NCBI RefSeq assembly: GCF_900635445.1
Contig: NZ_LR134117.1
Location: 4,402,001 to 4,466,000, forward strand
From: Serratia odorifera
GTDB lineage: Bacteria > Pseudomonadota > Gammaproteobacteria > Enterobacterales > Enterobacteriaceae
Reading direction: 5' to 3'
Length of the DNA: 64,000 bases
The notes below the pieces were generated by a model. That model saw only the letters and a list, made by a program, of their open reading frames with translations. It ran no database searches and was not told the origin of the DNA. Below are positions 26,151 through 33,626 of this stretch, in pieces; the stretch's first letter is position 1, and every line of letters starts with the position of its first letter. Both the position numbers and the translations under genes were made by a program.

Positions 26151-26303
26151 TTACTTGGTTTCGTAAGCCATGTGAGCCACAATCTCCGTTCCGCCGCTTC
26201 GGAAGCTAACATCACAGAGGTTGTTTTTGTTGAGCAGCAACGCCCCTAACAGGGCGATACTGACAACGATTAGCGACAACAGCGCCAGTTTATGTGGCTC
26301 CAT
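26151..26303 (-). CDS. Hok/Gef family type I toxin
   Basis: A 50-residue membrane toxin. It has the typical N-terminal hydrophobic helix (KLALLSLIVVSIALLGALLL), the conserved Cys of NNLCDVSF, and a C-terminal periplasmic end GTEIVAHMAYETK. ATG 26303 gives the standard Hok length; the longer frame to 26360 is in the leader. Expression would depolarise the inner membrane. It is expected to be silenced by the antisense RNA at 26352-26401. Confidence 0.85.
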   Translation of the reverse strand: MEPHKLALLSLIVVSIALLGALLLNKNNLCDVSFRSGGTEIVAHMAYETK

Positions 26304-26351
26304 AGCCTTCTTCTCCTTGCCTTTCGGCATGTAAGAGGCTACCTTTATGTT

Positions 26352-26401
26352 GCGAAGCATAAGAGGGCCTCAAGTTGATTGAAAGATCACTTGGGGCTTT
26401 T
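26352..26401 (+). ncRNA. probable Sok-like antisense RNA
   Basis: Antisense to the hok leader. A plus-strand terminator of GCCTCAAGT (26367-26375) and ACTTGGGGC (26389-26397) with four T's ends the RNA. A promoter TTGCCT (26317-26322), 17 bases, TACCTT (26340-26345) lies upstream. The GCCTC...GGGGCTTT pattern resembles the end of Sok from plasmid R1. The size, about 50 nt, is approximate. Confidence 0.5.
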
Positions 26402-26494
26402 CTCTATCCGCCTTCTGCAAATGCTCGAGACAGATAGTCTCAAGCACCCGATGTGAGTATACCCCACTTCCCCCTTGATCCTAGATATTTAACG

Positions 26495-26644
26495 TTATTC
26501 TTCACCACCGAGCGCCTCAAACACCTCATCGGCAACTTCCTCCCCATCACGATAATCAGCACCGCAGTGAGCTACAAACAGATCCCAGTTATCCTCCAGA
26601 AATTGACGAAGAGTCAGCGCCTGGAAATCGTCAAGTTCAAACAT
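26495..26644 (-). CDS. small acidic prophage protein, unknown
   Basis: A 49-residue very acidic protein (MFELDDFQALTLRQFLEDNW start, EVADEVFEALGGEE end). The ATG at 26644 has a strong AGGAG six bases upstream. Too short for many gene finders. It shows the composition of DNA-mimic or regulatory phage peptides, but no function can be assigned. Confidence 0.55.
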   Translation of the reverse strand: MFELDDFQALTLRQFLEDNWDLFVAHCGADYRDGEEVADEVFEALGGEE

Positions 26645-26660
26645 TCCTTTCTCCTACTTT

Positions 26661-26759
26661 TCAATCAGATATAACGTTAAGCATTAGCCAGGCGAACAGC
26701 AACACACCGCCGCAGAACGCAACCAACACAAGGACTATCGCCAAAGTAAACCAATCCAT
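26661..26759 (-). CDS. 32-residue single-pass membrane peptide
   Basis: The frame MDWFTLAIVLVLVAFCGGVL continues to LFAWLMLNVISD; nearly all of it is one membrane helix. ATG 26759 overlaps the stop of the HNH-like gene (TAATG) with AGGGG upstream. Small membrane peptides of this kind are frequent in prophages; function unknown. Confidence 0.45.
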   Translation of the reverse strand: MDWFTLAIVLVLVAFCGGVLLFAWLMLNVISD

Positions 26760-27412
26760 TAACCCCTCTCCCTTGCGGCCGGCTTAACCGCCCCTGTTCT
26801 CTCTATCTTCCTGATAACGTTCTGCAACATCACCGTTGCGTATAGTGCTGGGGCCAGTGCTTTCGGAGCATCCCCGCCTCCAGCTTGCGTGAATATCGAT
26901 TTGATGTGCAACGGTGCAGCCCGTAGATTACCAATCTGGTTATTTTGTACATCATTATCCAAATGAATAACACCGCAACCTGTGGGAAGCGGCCCGTTGA
27001 CACACTCCCATACGTAAACGTCGAGGCGCATTCGTTTACCGTTGGCATAGATATACTTTAGCCCTTTCCCTGTGCCGGACTTGCATTTTTGGTTCCATCC
27101 CCGCCCGGCCATCAGCTCTTTGATTGCGTGCACTGATTTATTTGTGCTAAATCTTTCATTAAACATCTGTGTTAATTTCGGCCATCCAACTTCTCTATTA
27201 ACAAATAAATAGGTTAATTGTTCGTCGCTGTAGCGAGACTGTTTTGTAACGAGCCGATCTAATCCACGTTGGCGTAAAATTTCTGCGATTGTGCTAGGGC
27301 TTTTACTTGTCCCAAATTCGTAGTTAAACAAATCGGTAATTTCGCGAAACGTTTTTCCTTTGCAATGGATTTTCAGGAATAAATTTTGCGCGTCCGTATA
27401 TTTTTGGCTCAT
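26759..27412 (-). CDS. HNH-like phage protein with HTH repeats
   Basis: A 217-residue protein. Two repeated N-terminal HTH-like units (GKTFREITDLFNYEFGTSKS and GWPKLTQMFNERFSTNKSVH) precede an HNH-like core, VWECVNGPLPTGCGVIHLDND (in part), and NNQIGNLRAA. It may be a DNA endonuclease or a regulator built on that fold. It lies in the early region beside two small genes. Confidence 0.65.
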   Translation of the reverse strand: MSQKYTDAQNLFLKIHCKGKTFREITDLFNYEFGTSKSPSTIAEILRQRGLDRLVTKQSRYSDEQLTYLFVNREVGWPKLTQMFNERFSTNKSVHAIKELMAGRGWNQKCKSGTGKGLKYIYANGKRMRLDVYVWECVNGPLPTGCGVIHLDNDVQNNQIGNLRAAPLHIKSIFTQAGGGDAPKALAPALYATVMLQNVIRKIERTGAVKPAARERG

Positions 27413-27639
27413 TCTTCGATCCCCAGTACTTTCGGCACCCGACCAGCATAACCGTCATACACCGCTTTCTGCGCATCCAGCGCGACGCGGTAAGTCTGGA
27501 TCATCGTTCCCGCAACTTCCGATACGGCCTTAGCACGAGTGATCTCTTCCAATAACGCCTCACCTTTCAGTGATGGATCGGTGAGGTTCTCCAACATCAT
27601 GAACTGGTGATTAACCAGATCAGCGAGTGAGTTTTTCAT
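27409..27639 (-). CDS. hypothetical prophage protein
   Basis: A 76-residue mostly helical protein (LVNHQFMMLENLTDPSLKGE, then EITRAKAVSEVAGTMIQTYR). It overlaps its neighbours by four bases on both sides, so it is translationally coupled. The helical pattern is common in small DUF proteins of enterobacterial prophages. No function recognised. Confidence 0.6.
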   Translation of the reverse strand: MKNSLADLVNHQFMMLENLTDPSLKGEALLEEITRAKAVSEVAGTMIQTYRVALDAQKAVYDGYAGRVPKVLGIEE

Positions 27640-28271
27640 GAATTTACCTCCATCAACCGATGAACACGAACCAGGTACTTGAGCAATTGTTCATCGCGGC
27701 GCGCCCCGGCCTTTTGTTGGCGGATACGCTTGCGCAGGTGCGCGATTGTTGGAATCACCAATGTATCCGTGCCTGCGTCAACTGCTTGCGTTTGTACTGC
27801 CGTTGGCGCAGCTATGGACACCGCCGGCGCAGGAATATCAACCGCTGTTACCGCGGGCGCCGGTGCTGCAATTTTTTCCGATTTAGCCTTACCAGGCAGC
27901 ATGTAGCGGAATTTGCCACCAACCGATTTGCGTTCGATCTTTCCGCAACTGGTCGCCATTGCCAACGATGACGCAACTCGACGAGTCGTAACGCCTGCGG
28001 CAGCTGCCAGCTCTTCGGCCGTCATAGACCCCTGTTTCGCGATGATGTTGATCAAATCGTCAGCTTTCATTCCTGTTGCCACCTCGGATTTTTCGTTACC
28101 TGATACAGCTACAACGGCCGCCCACTGCTGGCCCACCTGCACCACCTCGTCGGCGCGCTTCAGTTCCCATAGCTGATCGATAACCTCTTGCCGATCTAGC
28201 CCCAGGCGCGCGGCAATTTCGATGGATGAGGCTTTCCCCATGGCTTTCAGAGCATCGATGATGGTTTCCAT
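27636..28271 (-). CDS. phage regulator with two winged-helix motifs (DUF1627-like)
   Basis: A 211-residue protein. Residues 1-40 (METIIDALKAMGKASSIEIA) and 70-120 (LINIIAKQGSMTAEELAAAA) are winged-helix DNA-binding units. A Pro/Ala-rich linker and a basic C-terminal helix (RKRIRQQKAGARRDEQLLKY) follow. The family is common downstream of dnaC-like genes in prophages. A role in replication or transcription control is likely but unproven. Confidence 0.65.
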   Translation of the reverse strand: METIIDALKAMGKASSIEIAARLGLDRQEVIDQLWELKRADEVVQVGQQWAAVVAVSGNEKSEVATGMKADDLINIIAKQGSMTAEELAAAAGVTTRRVASSLAMATSCGKIERKSVGGKFRYMLPGKAKSEKIAAPAPAVTAVDIPAPAVSIAAPTAVQTQAVDAGTDTLVIPTIAHLRKRIRQQKAGARRDEQLLKYLVRVHRLMEVNS

Positions 28272-28324
28272 TAAATTACCTCCTGTATGTTAGCCAGCAA
28301 CCGATCCAGCATTTTGTGCATGCG

Positions 28325-28681
28325 TCAATAGCTGATTTCGACGGGGTGCATTGGCACTCGGTATCTCGTTTTTTCAACCTTGGGTTTGTGTTTTGTCACT
28401 TTGAAATCGCCAGCACTTCGGTGGTTAAGCTTGAAAAACTCCGGTGCTACACTGAGCAACGAATACACCGATACGCGTGTACTCCCGCTTCGCTGCAACC
28501 GTTTTTGTAGCACGGCATGAGGCGAGTTCTCGAGTTGGCTTAAACGGCCGCTAATTGCCCGAGCGCCAATTGCACACTCTGGATATTTTGCGCTGATCGT
28601 GGATTCGATTTCGGCTATCGTCACCTCTCGCCCCAGGATCAGGTCTGTAAATTGCTGTCTTGTCAGTTGTCGGTTGGTCAT
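28325..28681 (-). CDS. hypothetical prophage protein, HTH-like
   Basis: A 118-residue protein starting MTNRQLTRQQFTDLILGREV, behind the cassette GGAGCAAACCCAATG. The region GARAISGRLSQLENSPHAVL looks like a winged helix. The C-terminus is basic. It sits between the DnaC-like gene and the DUF1627-like gene; function unknown. Confidence 0.55.
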   Translation of the reverse strand: MTNRQLTRQQFTDLILGREVTIAEIESTISAKYPECAIGARAISGRLSQLENSPHAVLQKRLQRSGSTRVSVYSLLSVAPEFFKLNHRSAGDFKVTKHKPKVEKTRYRVPMHPVEISY

Positions 28682-28699
28682 TGGGTTTGCTCCGGTTAC

Positions 28700-29437
28700 T
28701 TAATCACCCGAAGGTGCGTTACATTTTTTTCGATAGCTTCCCCAGGTGAAATCTACCCAGATCCCGCTATCCATCGTTAATCTGTCCATGACTCTGGCGC
28801 CTAAAACATCGGTTAATTCCCTCGAATTCAGGTTGGTTAAAATTCCTACCGGCTTCAACGATGACAACCGGCGCTCGATAATCTGATTCAAAATCACCCA
28901 CTCGCCACGCGTTTCACGCTGCACGCCCACCTCGTCAAGAACGAGTAAGTCGACCTTGCATAAGTCGTCGAGCAATGCAGCTTCGGACTCTCCGCCATCG
29001 TAGCAGCGCCGAACGCGCAGCATCAGGTCGGGGATGGTAACCACCAGCACCGTGTGATTTTTCGCCAGCAGCTGGTTACCTATGGCCGCGGCCAAATGGT
29101 TTTTGCCGGTACCGCACCCGCCGCTGAACACGAAGCAGCCGAAACCCATACCGAAATTTTGCGCATAGCTTTTTGCCTTGCTCAGGGCGTGGCGCTGCCC
29201 ATCGTTGGCCACCTGATAGTTGGCGAACGTGCAGTTGCGGTGCAAGTCGCAGATCCCCGAGCGTCCGAAAATTCGCTCTGCGCGTGTCTGCTGGTTCGCC
29301 CTGTTCAGCTCCGCGCTGCGCTTCTCGCCCTCCGCTCGATGCCAGGCGAGCAGTTCGTCGGCCGTCCGAAACTTTGGCTCGATGCCCGGCGGCATGATGC
29401 GCTGCAGTCGGCTGAGCAGTGTCTCTGGTGTTTTCAT
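28700..29437 (-). CDS. DnaC-like helicase loader
   Basis: A 245-residue AAA+ ATPase. Walker A GGCGTGKN is at residues 106-113, Walker B at VDLLVLDEVG, and a sensor-type segment VGILTNLNSRELTDVLGARV (in part) follows, with an arginine-rich C-terminus. It would load the host DnaB helicase at the phage origin together with the upstream DnaT-like protein. Confidence 0.85.
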   Translation of the reverse strand: MKTPETLLSRLQRIMPPGIEPKFRTADELLAWHRAEGEKRSAELNRANQQTRAERIFGRSGICDLHRNCTFANYQVANDGQRHALSKAKSYAQNFGMGFGCFVFSGGCGTGKNHLAAAIGNQLLAKNHTVLVVTIPDLMLRVRRCYDGGESEAALLDDLCKVDLLVLDEVGVQRETRGEWVILNQIIERRLSSLKPVGILTNLNSRELTDVLGARVMDRLTMDSGIWVDFTWGSYRKKCNAPSGD

Positions 29438-29452
29438 GGTTCACCTCGTGGT

Positions 29453-30373
29453 TCAAGAAAAACCGGCTGGTTTTTCGTCGTAGTTGCCTGATGGCTCAAA
29501 ACCACCCCGCCGCTGGCGCCCCGACTTACCAGCCTGTGGTAAGCCAGCGGACTGACTAGCAAGATGCCGGGCAAATTTTTGCTCCCACTGAACCTGATGG
29601 AACGCCTTGCCCTCGGCTTTCCAGTAGGCGGTAAAACTCGCCAGCTCCTGACGGGTGTAACCCTGAGCTGGCCCGCTAAGAATATTTCCCCACAGCGCAG
29701 CACGCTGTTTGAAATCCGGCGGAGGTACCCAGTCGGCAGTCATCGGGAATTTCACTCCGGGTTCGTCCAGCCAGTCGCCGCCGGGAGGTTCCGGTGACGG
29801 TCGTTCGTCGGGCATTCCAGGGGCGGAGGCCCCCCCCCCGGATGCCGTCGGTTGCTCTGGTGGCGAAAAATCATCCAGCGGCGGCCCATTCGCGCCCGCG
29901 CGTTTTATGTGTGGGGTTTTATCTTTTAGATCTTTATCTTTATCTTTATCTTTATCTGTCGTGACATTGCGTGACTCTTCGTGACAAGCCTCTTTCTCTT
30001 TGGCTAAACGCTGACGCTCACGCTGCGCATTTTTGCGCTCTCTGGCTGACTTGGCGCCGGTTTCGGGGTTACCAGTGTCCTCGCGTTTAACCTGCCGATT
30101 CCCCCAACCAGTTAGATTTTTTCCGTCCAAAACTCGGCCCTGCATGGCTTCTAAAATCTGCTCAATGTCACGGTCGGTCACGTCAAGCGCACTCGCTAAA
30201 TCTTCCGGCGTGACATCTGCGTGACCTCGCGTGACACTTTGTGACGCACTGACTAAAAGATGAACATATGTCGCCAGTACAAGCGCAACCGGCTGGCCGG
30301 ATAATCTGGCTATCGTTCGCCATTTGGGGTCGTTCGGCATGTCGTGCCAGAGCCGCAACCATGAATTAGCCAT
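29453..30373 (-). CDS. phage replication protein (DnaT-like)
   Basis: A 306-residue protein starting at ATG 30373 with MANSWLRLWHDMPNDPKWRT, the typical N-terminus of prophage replication proteins that take the O/DnaT role. A linker of charged repeats (KDKDKDKDLKDK) and Pro/Gly-rich sequence follows. A DnaT-like C-terminal domain has W..F...W..EGKAFHQVQWEQKFARHL. A run of ten G's in the coding strand lies in the linker. Confidence 0.75.
   Translation of the reverse strand: MANSWLRLWHDMPNDPKWRTIARLSGQPVALVLATYVHLLVSASQSVTRGHADVTPEDLASALDVTDRDIEQILEAMQGRVLDGKNLTGWGNRQVKREDTGNPETGAKSARERKNAQRERQRLAKEKEACHEESRNVTTDKDKDKDKDLKDKTPHIKRAGANGPPLDDFSPPEQPTASGGGASAPGMPDERPSPEPPGGDWLDEPGVKFPMTADWVPPPDFKQRAALWGNILSGPAQGYTRQELASFTAYWKAEGKAFHQVQWEQKFARHLASQSAGLPQAGKSGRQRRGGFEPSGNYDEKPAGFS
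29932..29957. repeat. tandem hexamer repeat (CTTTAT)
   Basis: About four copies of CTTTAT on the plus strand, coding the KD repeats in the linker of the replication protein on the minus strand. The linker length may vary by slippage in steps of two residues, without breaking the frame. Confidence 0.7.
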
Positions 30374-30413
30374 CTGAACTACCTTTGTTTTTGCTGATGC
30401 TGCTGCACTACTT

Positions 30414-30656
30414 TCACCGGCGCCCCATCCGGCGCCCTGGCACATGCGGACGGTCTGGCTTGCCCTTCACCCGCTTTAGCGGCTTTGCGTACGTCTTTGC
30501 GACAGCGAGACTGCTGGCGATAGTCGCGTTTGGGCGGGTTAAATAATGATTGGCGCCCTGCACTGCGGCAGAACGCGCTACATCAACCGGAAGTCCACCA
30601 CGCACCAGTTGATCGCAGATCTGCGCTTCAACCTGTTCTCTTGAAAAATTAGCCAT
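30414..30656 (-). CDS. hypothetical prophage protein
   Basis: An 80-residue protein, start ATG 30656 in the cassette GGAGCATAAACCAATG. It has an N-terminal amphipathic helix (SREQVEAQICDQLVRGG) and a very basic C-terminus (RVKGKPDRPHVPGRRMGRR), which suggests nucleic acid binding. It lies between the YdaT-like and replication genes. No family recognised. Confidence 0.55.
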   Translation of the reverse strand: MANFSREQVEAQICDQLVRGGLPVDVARSAAVQGANHYLTRPNATIASSLAVAKTYAKPLKRVKGKPDRPHVPGRRMGRR

Positions 30657-30671
30657 TGGTTTATGCTCCGG

Positions 30672-31118
30672 TCAGTGAACTACTGTATTACCCGCTGGGC
30701 CGCTATCGTTCGCGCGCTCAGACAAAGCGATCATGGCGCCAAACAGGGCTTCAACTTCGCTATCGATCCGCTCTTTACGGGTAATGAGTTCACGAAGTGT
30801 TTGGGAGTGGTAGCTGTGCAATTTCGCCAGTAGCAGCGGCGGCATGGACTTTTCGATGGCAGGGAGCAATTGCTCAATACTCGCTATGCCCGCCGGTGTA
30901 TCGCTCTCTAACCATCGAAATATCTTCTGCGTATTGCGTGCCAAAGCATCCGGATGACTGTCGTCATGCAGTTGCGGATCCGTCAGCCCCAGGGAGAAAT
31001 AGGCCTCACTGATCTTTGCAGCAGGGGTTTTTCGCCCGCCGGGTTTCATCGATGGCCGAACAAGAAGTTCTGACCATGCAATCACTGCTTCGCGAATTTG
31101 TTCGTGTTTGATTTTCAT
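30672..31118 (-). CDS. YdaT-like regulator (CII analogue)
   Basis: A 148-residue protein beginning MKIKHEQIREAVIAWSELL, with DALARNTQKIFRWLESDTPAG (in part) and a C-terminal helical part. This resembles the YdaT family of the Rac prophage, which lies next to YdaS and acts as a CII-like activator or a growth inhibitor. It follows the YdaS-like gene in the same order as in Rac. Confidence 0.6.
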   Translation of the reverse strand: MKIKHEQIREAVIAWSELLVRPSMKPGGRKTPAAKISEAYFSLGLTDPQLHDDSHPDALARNTQKIFRWLESDTPAGIASIEQLLPAIEKSMPPLLLAKLHSYHSQTLRELITRKERIDSEVEALFGAMIALSERANDSGPAGNTVVH

Positions 31119-31128
31119 GCATCAATCC

Positions 31129-31377
31129 TTATGCAGCCGCAGTGCTACCATCAGGCTCTTGAGGTAGCCCGTCAGTAGGGTTTGGGTAAGCTTTTGGGTT
31201 TAAGTGATGGGGTGTAACAGTCCAATTTGTAGCTTTTGCCCATTGGATTGCAGTCTCACCAGTCAAAATGTATTTACCATTGGCAACCAAACTCACCCAG
31301 CCCTGAGTTGTGCCCACAAGGGCCGCAAATTTGTGCTGGGGAATCCGGTTTTGTTTCAAGTAGATTTTTAAGTCCAT
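31129..31377 (-). CDS. YdaS/Cro-like antirepressor
   Basis: An 82-residue HTH protein: LKIYLKQNRIPQHKFAALVG then TTQGWVSLVANGKYILTGET. YdaS-type Cro proteins are the first gene of the lytic operon and are divergent from the repressor, as here. It probably binds the operators in 31378-31482. Confidence 0.8.
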   Translation of the reverse strand: MDLKIYLKQNRIPQHKFAALVGTTQGWVSLVANGKYILTGETAIQWAKATNWTVTPHHLNPKAYPNPTDGLPQEPDGSTAAA

Positions 31378-31406
31378 AAGATTACCTTGTGGTCACAGTT
31401 AACATC

Positions 31407-31420
31407 GCAATTATCATTGC
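31407..31420. promoter_or_regulatory. candidate operator between repressor and ydaS-like gene
   Basis: The 14-base inverted repeat GCAAT-TATC-ATTGC lies in the 105-base region between the divergent repressor and Cro-like genes. A related ATTGC-containing sequence (TTAGCATTGCTATTA) occurs near 32098-32112, before the plus-strand early gene. Confidence 0.5.
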
Positions 31421-31482
31421 TAATAAATAACAAAAGATCAACTGCATTTATCAAAAATTAGTGATGCCAATAGAATTGAGAC

Positions 31483-31947
31483 ATGAGCAAAAGACCCCCA
31501 CTTAGTCCTGAGGATCTCCTAGCAGCCCAGCGGTTGAAGGATATCTGGAACGAGAAGAAAACAGCGCTGCGGCTAACGCAGGATATTGCCGCAGACATGA
31601 TGGGTTTCAGTACCCAGGCATCAGTGAGCCACTACATAAACGGTAGAGCACCACTGAACACGGACGCCGTAATCAAGTTTGCTGAGCTATTACGCGTCAA
31701 ACCTGAAGACATACGGCCGGAACTAAAAAATTCAATGGATTACGTTCGTGTTTCTGGTAGCTACGACGAAGAATTTGACGGAAAAGGATGGCGACTAATC
31801 AATGACAAAGAGGCAGAACTACTAAATCTGTTCGAGATCCTGCCCGAAGTTGAGCAAAGTAAACTTATCGAAAACCTCCGCGGTATGAATCAGCTTTACA
31901 ATGAGGCGTTTGAGAAAATTTTAGCCGCTAAAAACCGCGTTAAATAA
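31483..31947 (+). CDS. CI-like prophage repressor (RacR type)
   Basis: A 154-residue protein. The N-terminal XRE-type HTH (RLTQDIAADMMGFSTQASVSH, in part, to NGRAPLNTDAVIKFAELL) is followed by a short acidic C-terminal domain with KEAELLNLFEILPE. There is no LexA-like peptidase domain, so induction would not follow simple RecA-driven cleavage. It is divergent from the ydaS-like gene and sits at the head of the rightward operon. Confidence 0.8.
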   Translation: MSKRPPLSPEDLLAAQRLKDIWNEKKTALRLTQDIAADMMGFSTQASVSHYINGRAPLNTDAVIKFAELLRVKPEDIRPELKNSMDYVRVSGSYDEEFDGKGWRLINDKEAELLNLFEILPEVEQSKLIENLRGMNQLYNEAFEKILAAKNRVK

Positions 31948-31980
31948 TCAACCCAACCTCCCACCAATCCCCAATGTTGA

Positions 31981-32002
31981 GGCGCTACATGCCTGTAGCG
32001 CC
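31981..32002 (+). terminator. strong hairpin downstream of repressor
   Basis: A perfect stem GGCGCTACA / TGTAGCGCC with a TGCC loop 34 bases after the repressor stop. No clear T run follows, so it may be a weak or rho-assisted terminator. The rest of 31948-32228 shows only a short hairpin pair near 32158-32190 and an operator-like sequence, and no gene. Confidence 0.5.
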
Positions 32003-32228
32003 CTATTCCTACGCTCAAAGTTCAATTTCTTTTTCTTTTCTAAACAACGAGATAATCACTTTCATCATTTTTTAATGCGTTTGATCTTTACATTTAAATT
32101 AGCATTGCTATTATTTGGTCATCGACAGCTAAGGCGCGATAGGTAAAAGTTCTGACACTGGGAAAGACCGGGGACGGCTGGAGAGACAGCGGGCATAACC
32201 AATAGTCAACCACGTAGCAGAGGGATTT

Positions 32229-32483
32229 ATGAAAATTAATGAAGCACTACCCACTACGGGTAAGGCAAGCGATGTGACCTATCCATGGTTTTCACAAGAA
32301 TTCATCCAAGGAATGCTTCCCACAGTACTTGATGTAGTAAGCGGCATTGTCCGGGACGGTGGGTCAGAGGAAAAAGCCATTGAGGCCGCCAAAATTGTGA
32401 CCAAGGCGACCTTGATAGCATTTTTGTCGATTACGGCACCATCGCCAAGAGTTAGACCGATTTCAGAAGATCATCATCAATGA
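32229..32483 (+). CDS. hypothetical early prophage protein
   Basis: An 84-residue protein, ATG behind AGAGGG. The middle is a Val/Ala-rich helix (VVSGIVRDGGSEEKAIEAAK). It is the first gene of the rightward early operon after the repressor, and its 3' end overlaps a minus-strand gene by 32 bases. Function unknown. Confidence 0.55.
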   Translation: MKINEALPTTGKASDVTYPWFSQEFIQGMLPTVLDVVSGIVRDGGSEEKAIEAAKIVTKATLIAFLSITAPSPRVRPISEDHHQ

Positions 32484-32634
32484 TCATGTCACCGAATTCC
32501 GACTGTTGGTTTAATGCCGTTTCGAATTCTGCATAAAGCTCGGAGATCCTCATTAGATAATGCTCTTTGCTCGCTTTATCTTTTTCAGTCAGAAAATTAA
32601 GAGCGAGGAGAAAAGCAGTTTGATTTTCGAACAT
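32452..32634 (-). CDS. small hypothetical prophage protein
   Basis: A 60-residue acidic helical protein starting MFENQTAFLLALNFLTEKDK with an AAAAGG site seven bases upstream. It is on the opposite strand to its neighbours and overlaps the 3' end of the 32229-32483 gene. It could be an antisense-type regulator gene or a spurious frame; the composition favours a real gene. Confidence 0.45.
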   Translation of the reverse strand: MFENQTAFLLALNFLTEKDKASKEHYLMRISELYAEFETALNQQSEFGDMIIDDDLLKSV

Positions 32635-32714
32635 GTTAATACCTTTTACTTGGTTGTGTGAGAACTCCAAGGATACCACTGCCGCCTGAGGTGGAGAAGT
32701 AAAGCAGGCTGACC

Positions 32715-32835
32715 ACCGGGAAAGGCCGGTAGAGCATGACAGCCCGGAAAGACGGGCACCCATTCCGACCTTTGGCTATCAGTACAGGAGCTTAGTAGCC
32801 AAGGGGAATAAACCTGACCGCCGGGAAAGCCCGGC
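32715..32835 (+). repeat. three 5-bp hairpins with G-AAAG-N loops (boxB-like)
   Basis: Three hairpins share a 5-bp GC-rich stem and a hexaloop GAAAGN: ACCGG-GAAAGG-CCGGT (32715-32730), GCCCG-GAAAGA-CGGGC (32742-32757) and GCCGG-GAAAGC-CCGGC (32820-32835). A weaker copy, CTGG-GAAAGA-CCGG, lies at 32158-32171. A longer stem TTGGCTA/TAGCCAA sits between the second and third. Confidence 0.6.
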
Positions 32836-32855
32836 AACTACAAAGGAACATCGCC

Positions 32856-33053
32856 ATGATCAGCACCTCAGTCCCACACAGTGGTAAGGCCACCAACTAC
32901 CGCAACAAGCGCACCGGCGCTGCCTGGGTGGCGCATTACGATATCCATTGCCAAGTGTATCGGTTCGAGCCTACCGGCAACCTTCGGGCGATCAAGTCAC
33001 CGTTTGAAACTCGCAGTATTCCGCCATATTTCGAACCGGCTGGCACCCACTGA
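32856..33053 (+). CDS. small hypothetical prophage protein
   Basis: A 65-residue basic protein (GKATNYRNKRTGAAWVAHYD, then IHCQVYRFEPTGN). The ATG is preceded by AAGGA. It lies directly after the last boxB-like hairpin. Compact beta-hairpin pattern; no family recognised. Confidence 0.5.
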   Translation: MISTSVPHSGKATNYRNKRTGAAWVAHYDIHCQVYRFEPTGNLRAIKSPFETRSIPPYFEPAGTH

Positions 33054-33200
33054 AAATGCAACATCAGGGAACGGTAGAATATTCCCGCCCATAGAGGCAG
33101 GTAGTACGACGCCGGATACGTAACCGGCAACCTAATAACTTTTAATTCAGCTTATTAATTAAGCTACGGATCCCTATTACCTAAAAACGGAGTATGACCA

Positions 33201-33494
33201 ATGAGCAAAACCGTAATTTTCAAATTAGAGCAAATCAGTAATAACGTAGCCAAAGTATTTTCTAATGGCGAAACCGCTGGTTATATCGCACTGCCTGAAA
33301 ATGAACATCAAAACCAGCACCCTTTCGCCATCACCCACAATGGCAAAGATATTGGCTACGAGCATTGCGAAATCTGCGCTATCGAAGCTGTTATTCGCCG
33401 CTTTGAGCGCATAGCCCTTGGTGCCGAGATTCACCTCATCACGCCTAAAGAGGTCGTCCGTTCAGTAAGCATCAACGTAGTCTCCATTCACTGA
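33201..33494 (+). CDS. hypothetical prophage protein
   Basis: A 97-residue protein, ATG behind GGAG. The sequence alternates strands and a helix (SKTVIFKLEQISNNVAKVFS, later GYEHCEICAIEAVIRRFERI) and has two Cys. It is in the early rightward operon and is followed by a good terminator at 33512-33537. Function unknown. Confidence 0.6.
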   Translation: MSKTVIFKLEQISNNVAKVFSNGETAGYIALPENEHQNQHPFAITHNGKDIGYEHCEICAIEAVIRRFERIALGAEIHLITPKEVVRSVSINVVSIH

Positions 33495-33511
33495 TTGCTG
33501 TACGTAGTCTT

Positions 33512-33537
33512 CCCCGCCGTCGCTGGCGGGGCTTTTT
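33512..33537 (+). terminator. rho-independent terminator
   Basis: The stem CCCCGCC (33512-33518) pairs with GGCGGGG (33525-33531) and is followed by C and five T's. It ends the transcript of the 33201-33494 gene unless antitermination acts. Confidence 0.8.
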
Positions 33538-33542
33538 GAAGT

Positions 33543-33603
33543 TATTGAAATGCGTCCAGCGTTTCCCATTCCGGGGCGTCAACTCGCAGGGCGCATTTCA
33601 ATA
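33543..33603 (+). repeat. 12-bp inverted repeat enclosing 37 bases
   Basis: TATTGAAATGCG (33543-33554) is the reverse complement of CGCATTTCAATA (33592-33603). It lies between the terminator and the zinc-ribbon gene. It may form one long hairpin RNA or mark a protein-binding site. Confidence 0.7.
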
Positions 33604-33626
33604 TCAACAACCACGAGAGGTTATTA

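Noticed and set aside
26453..26674. Plus-strand 73-residue frame
   Set aside because: It is antisense to the minus-strand gene 26495-26644, which has a strong ribosome binding site and phage-like acidic composition.
32881..33123. Alternative 80-residue plus-strand frame over 32856-33053
   Set aside because: It starts at a GTG-like position without a ribosome binding site, while the 32856 frame has AAGGA and a better composition.
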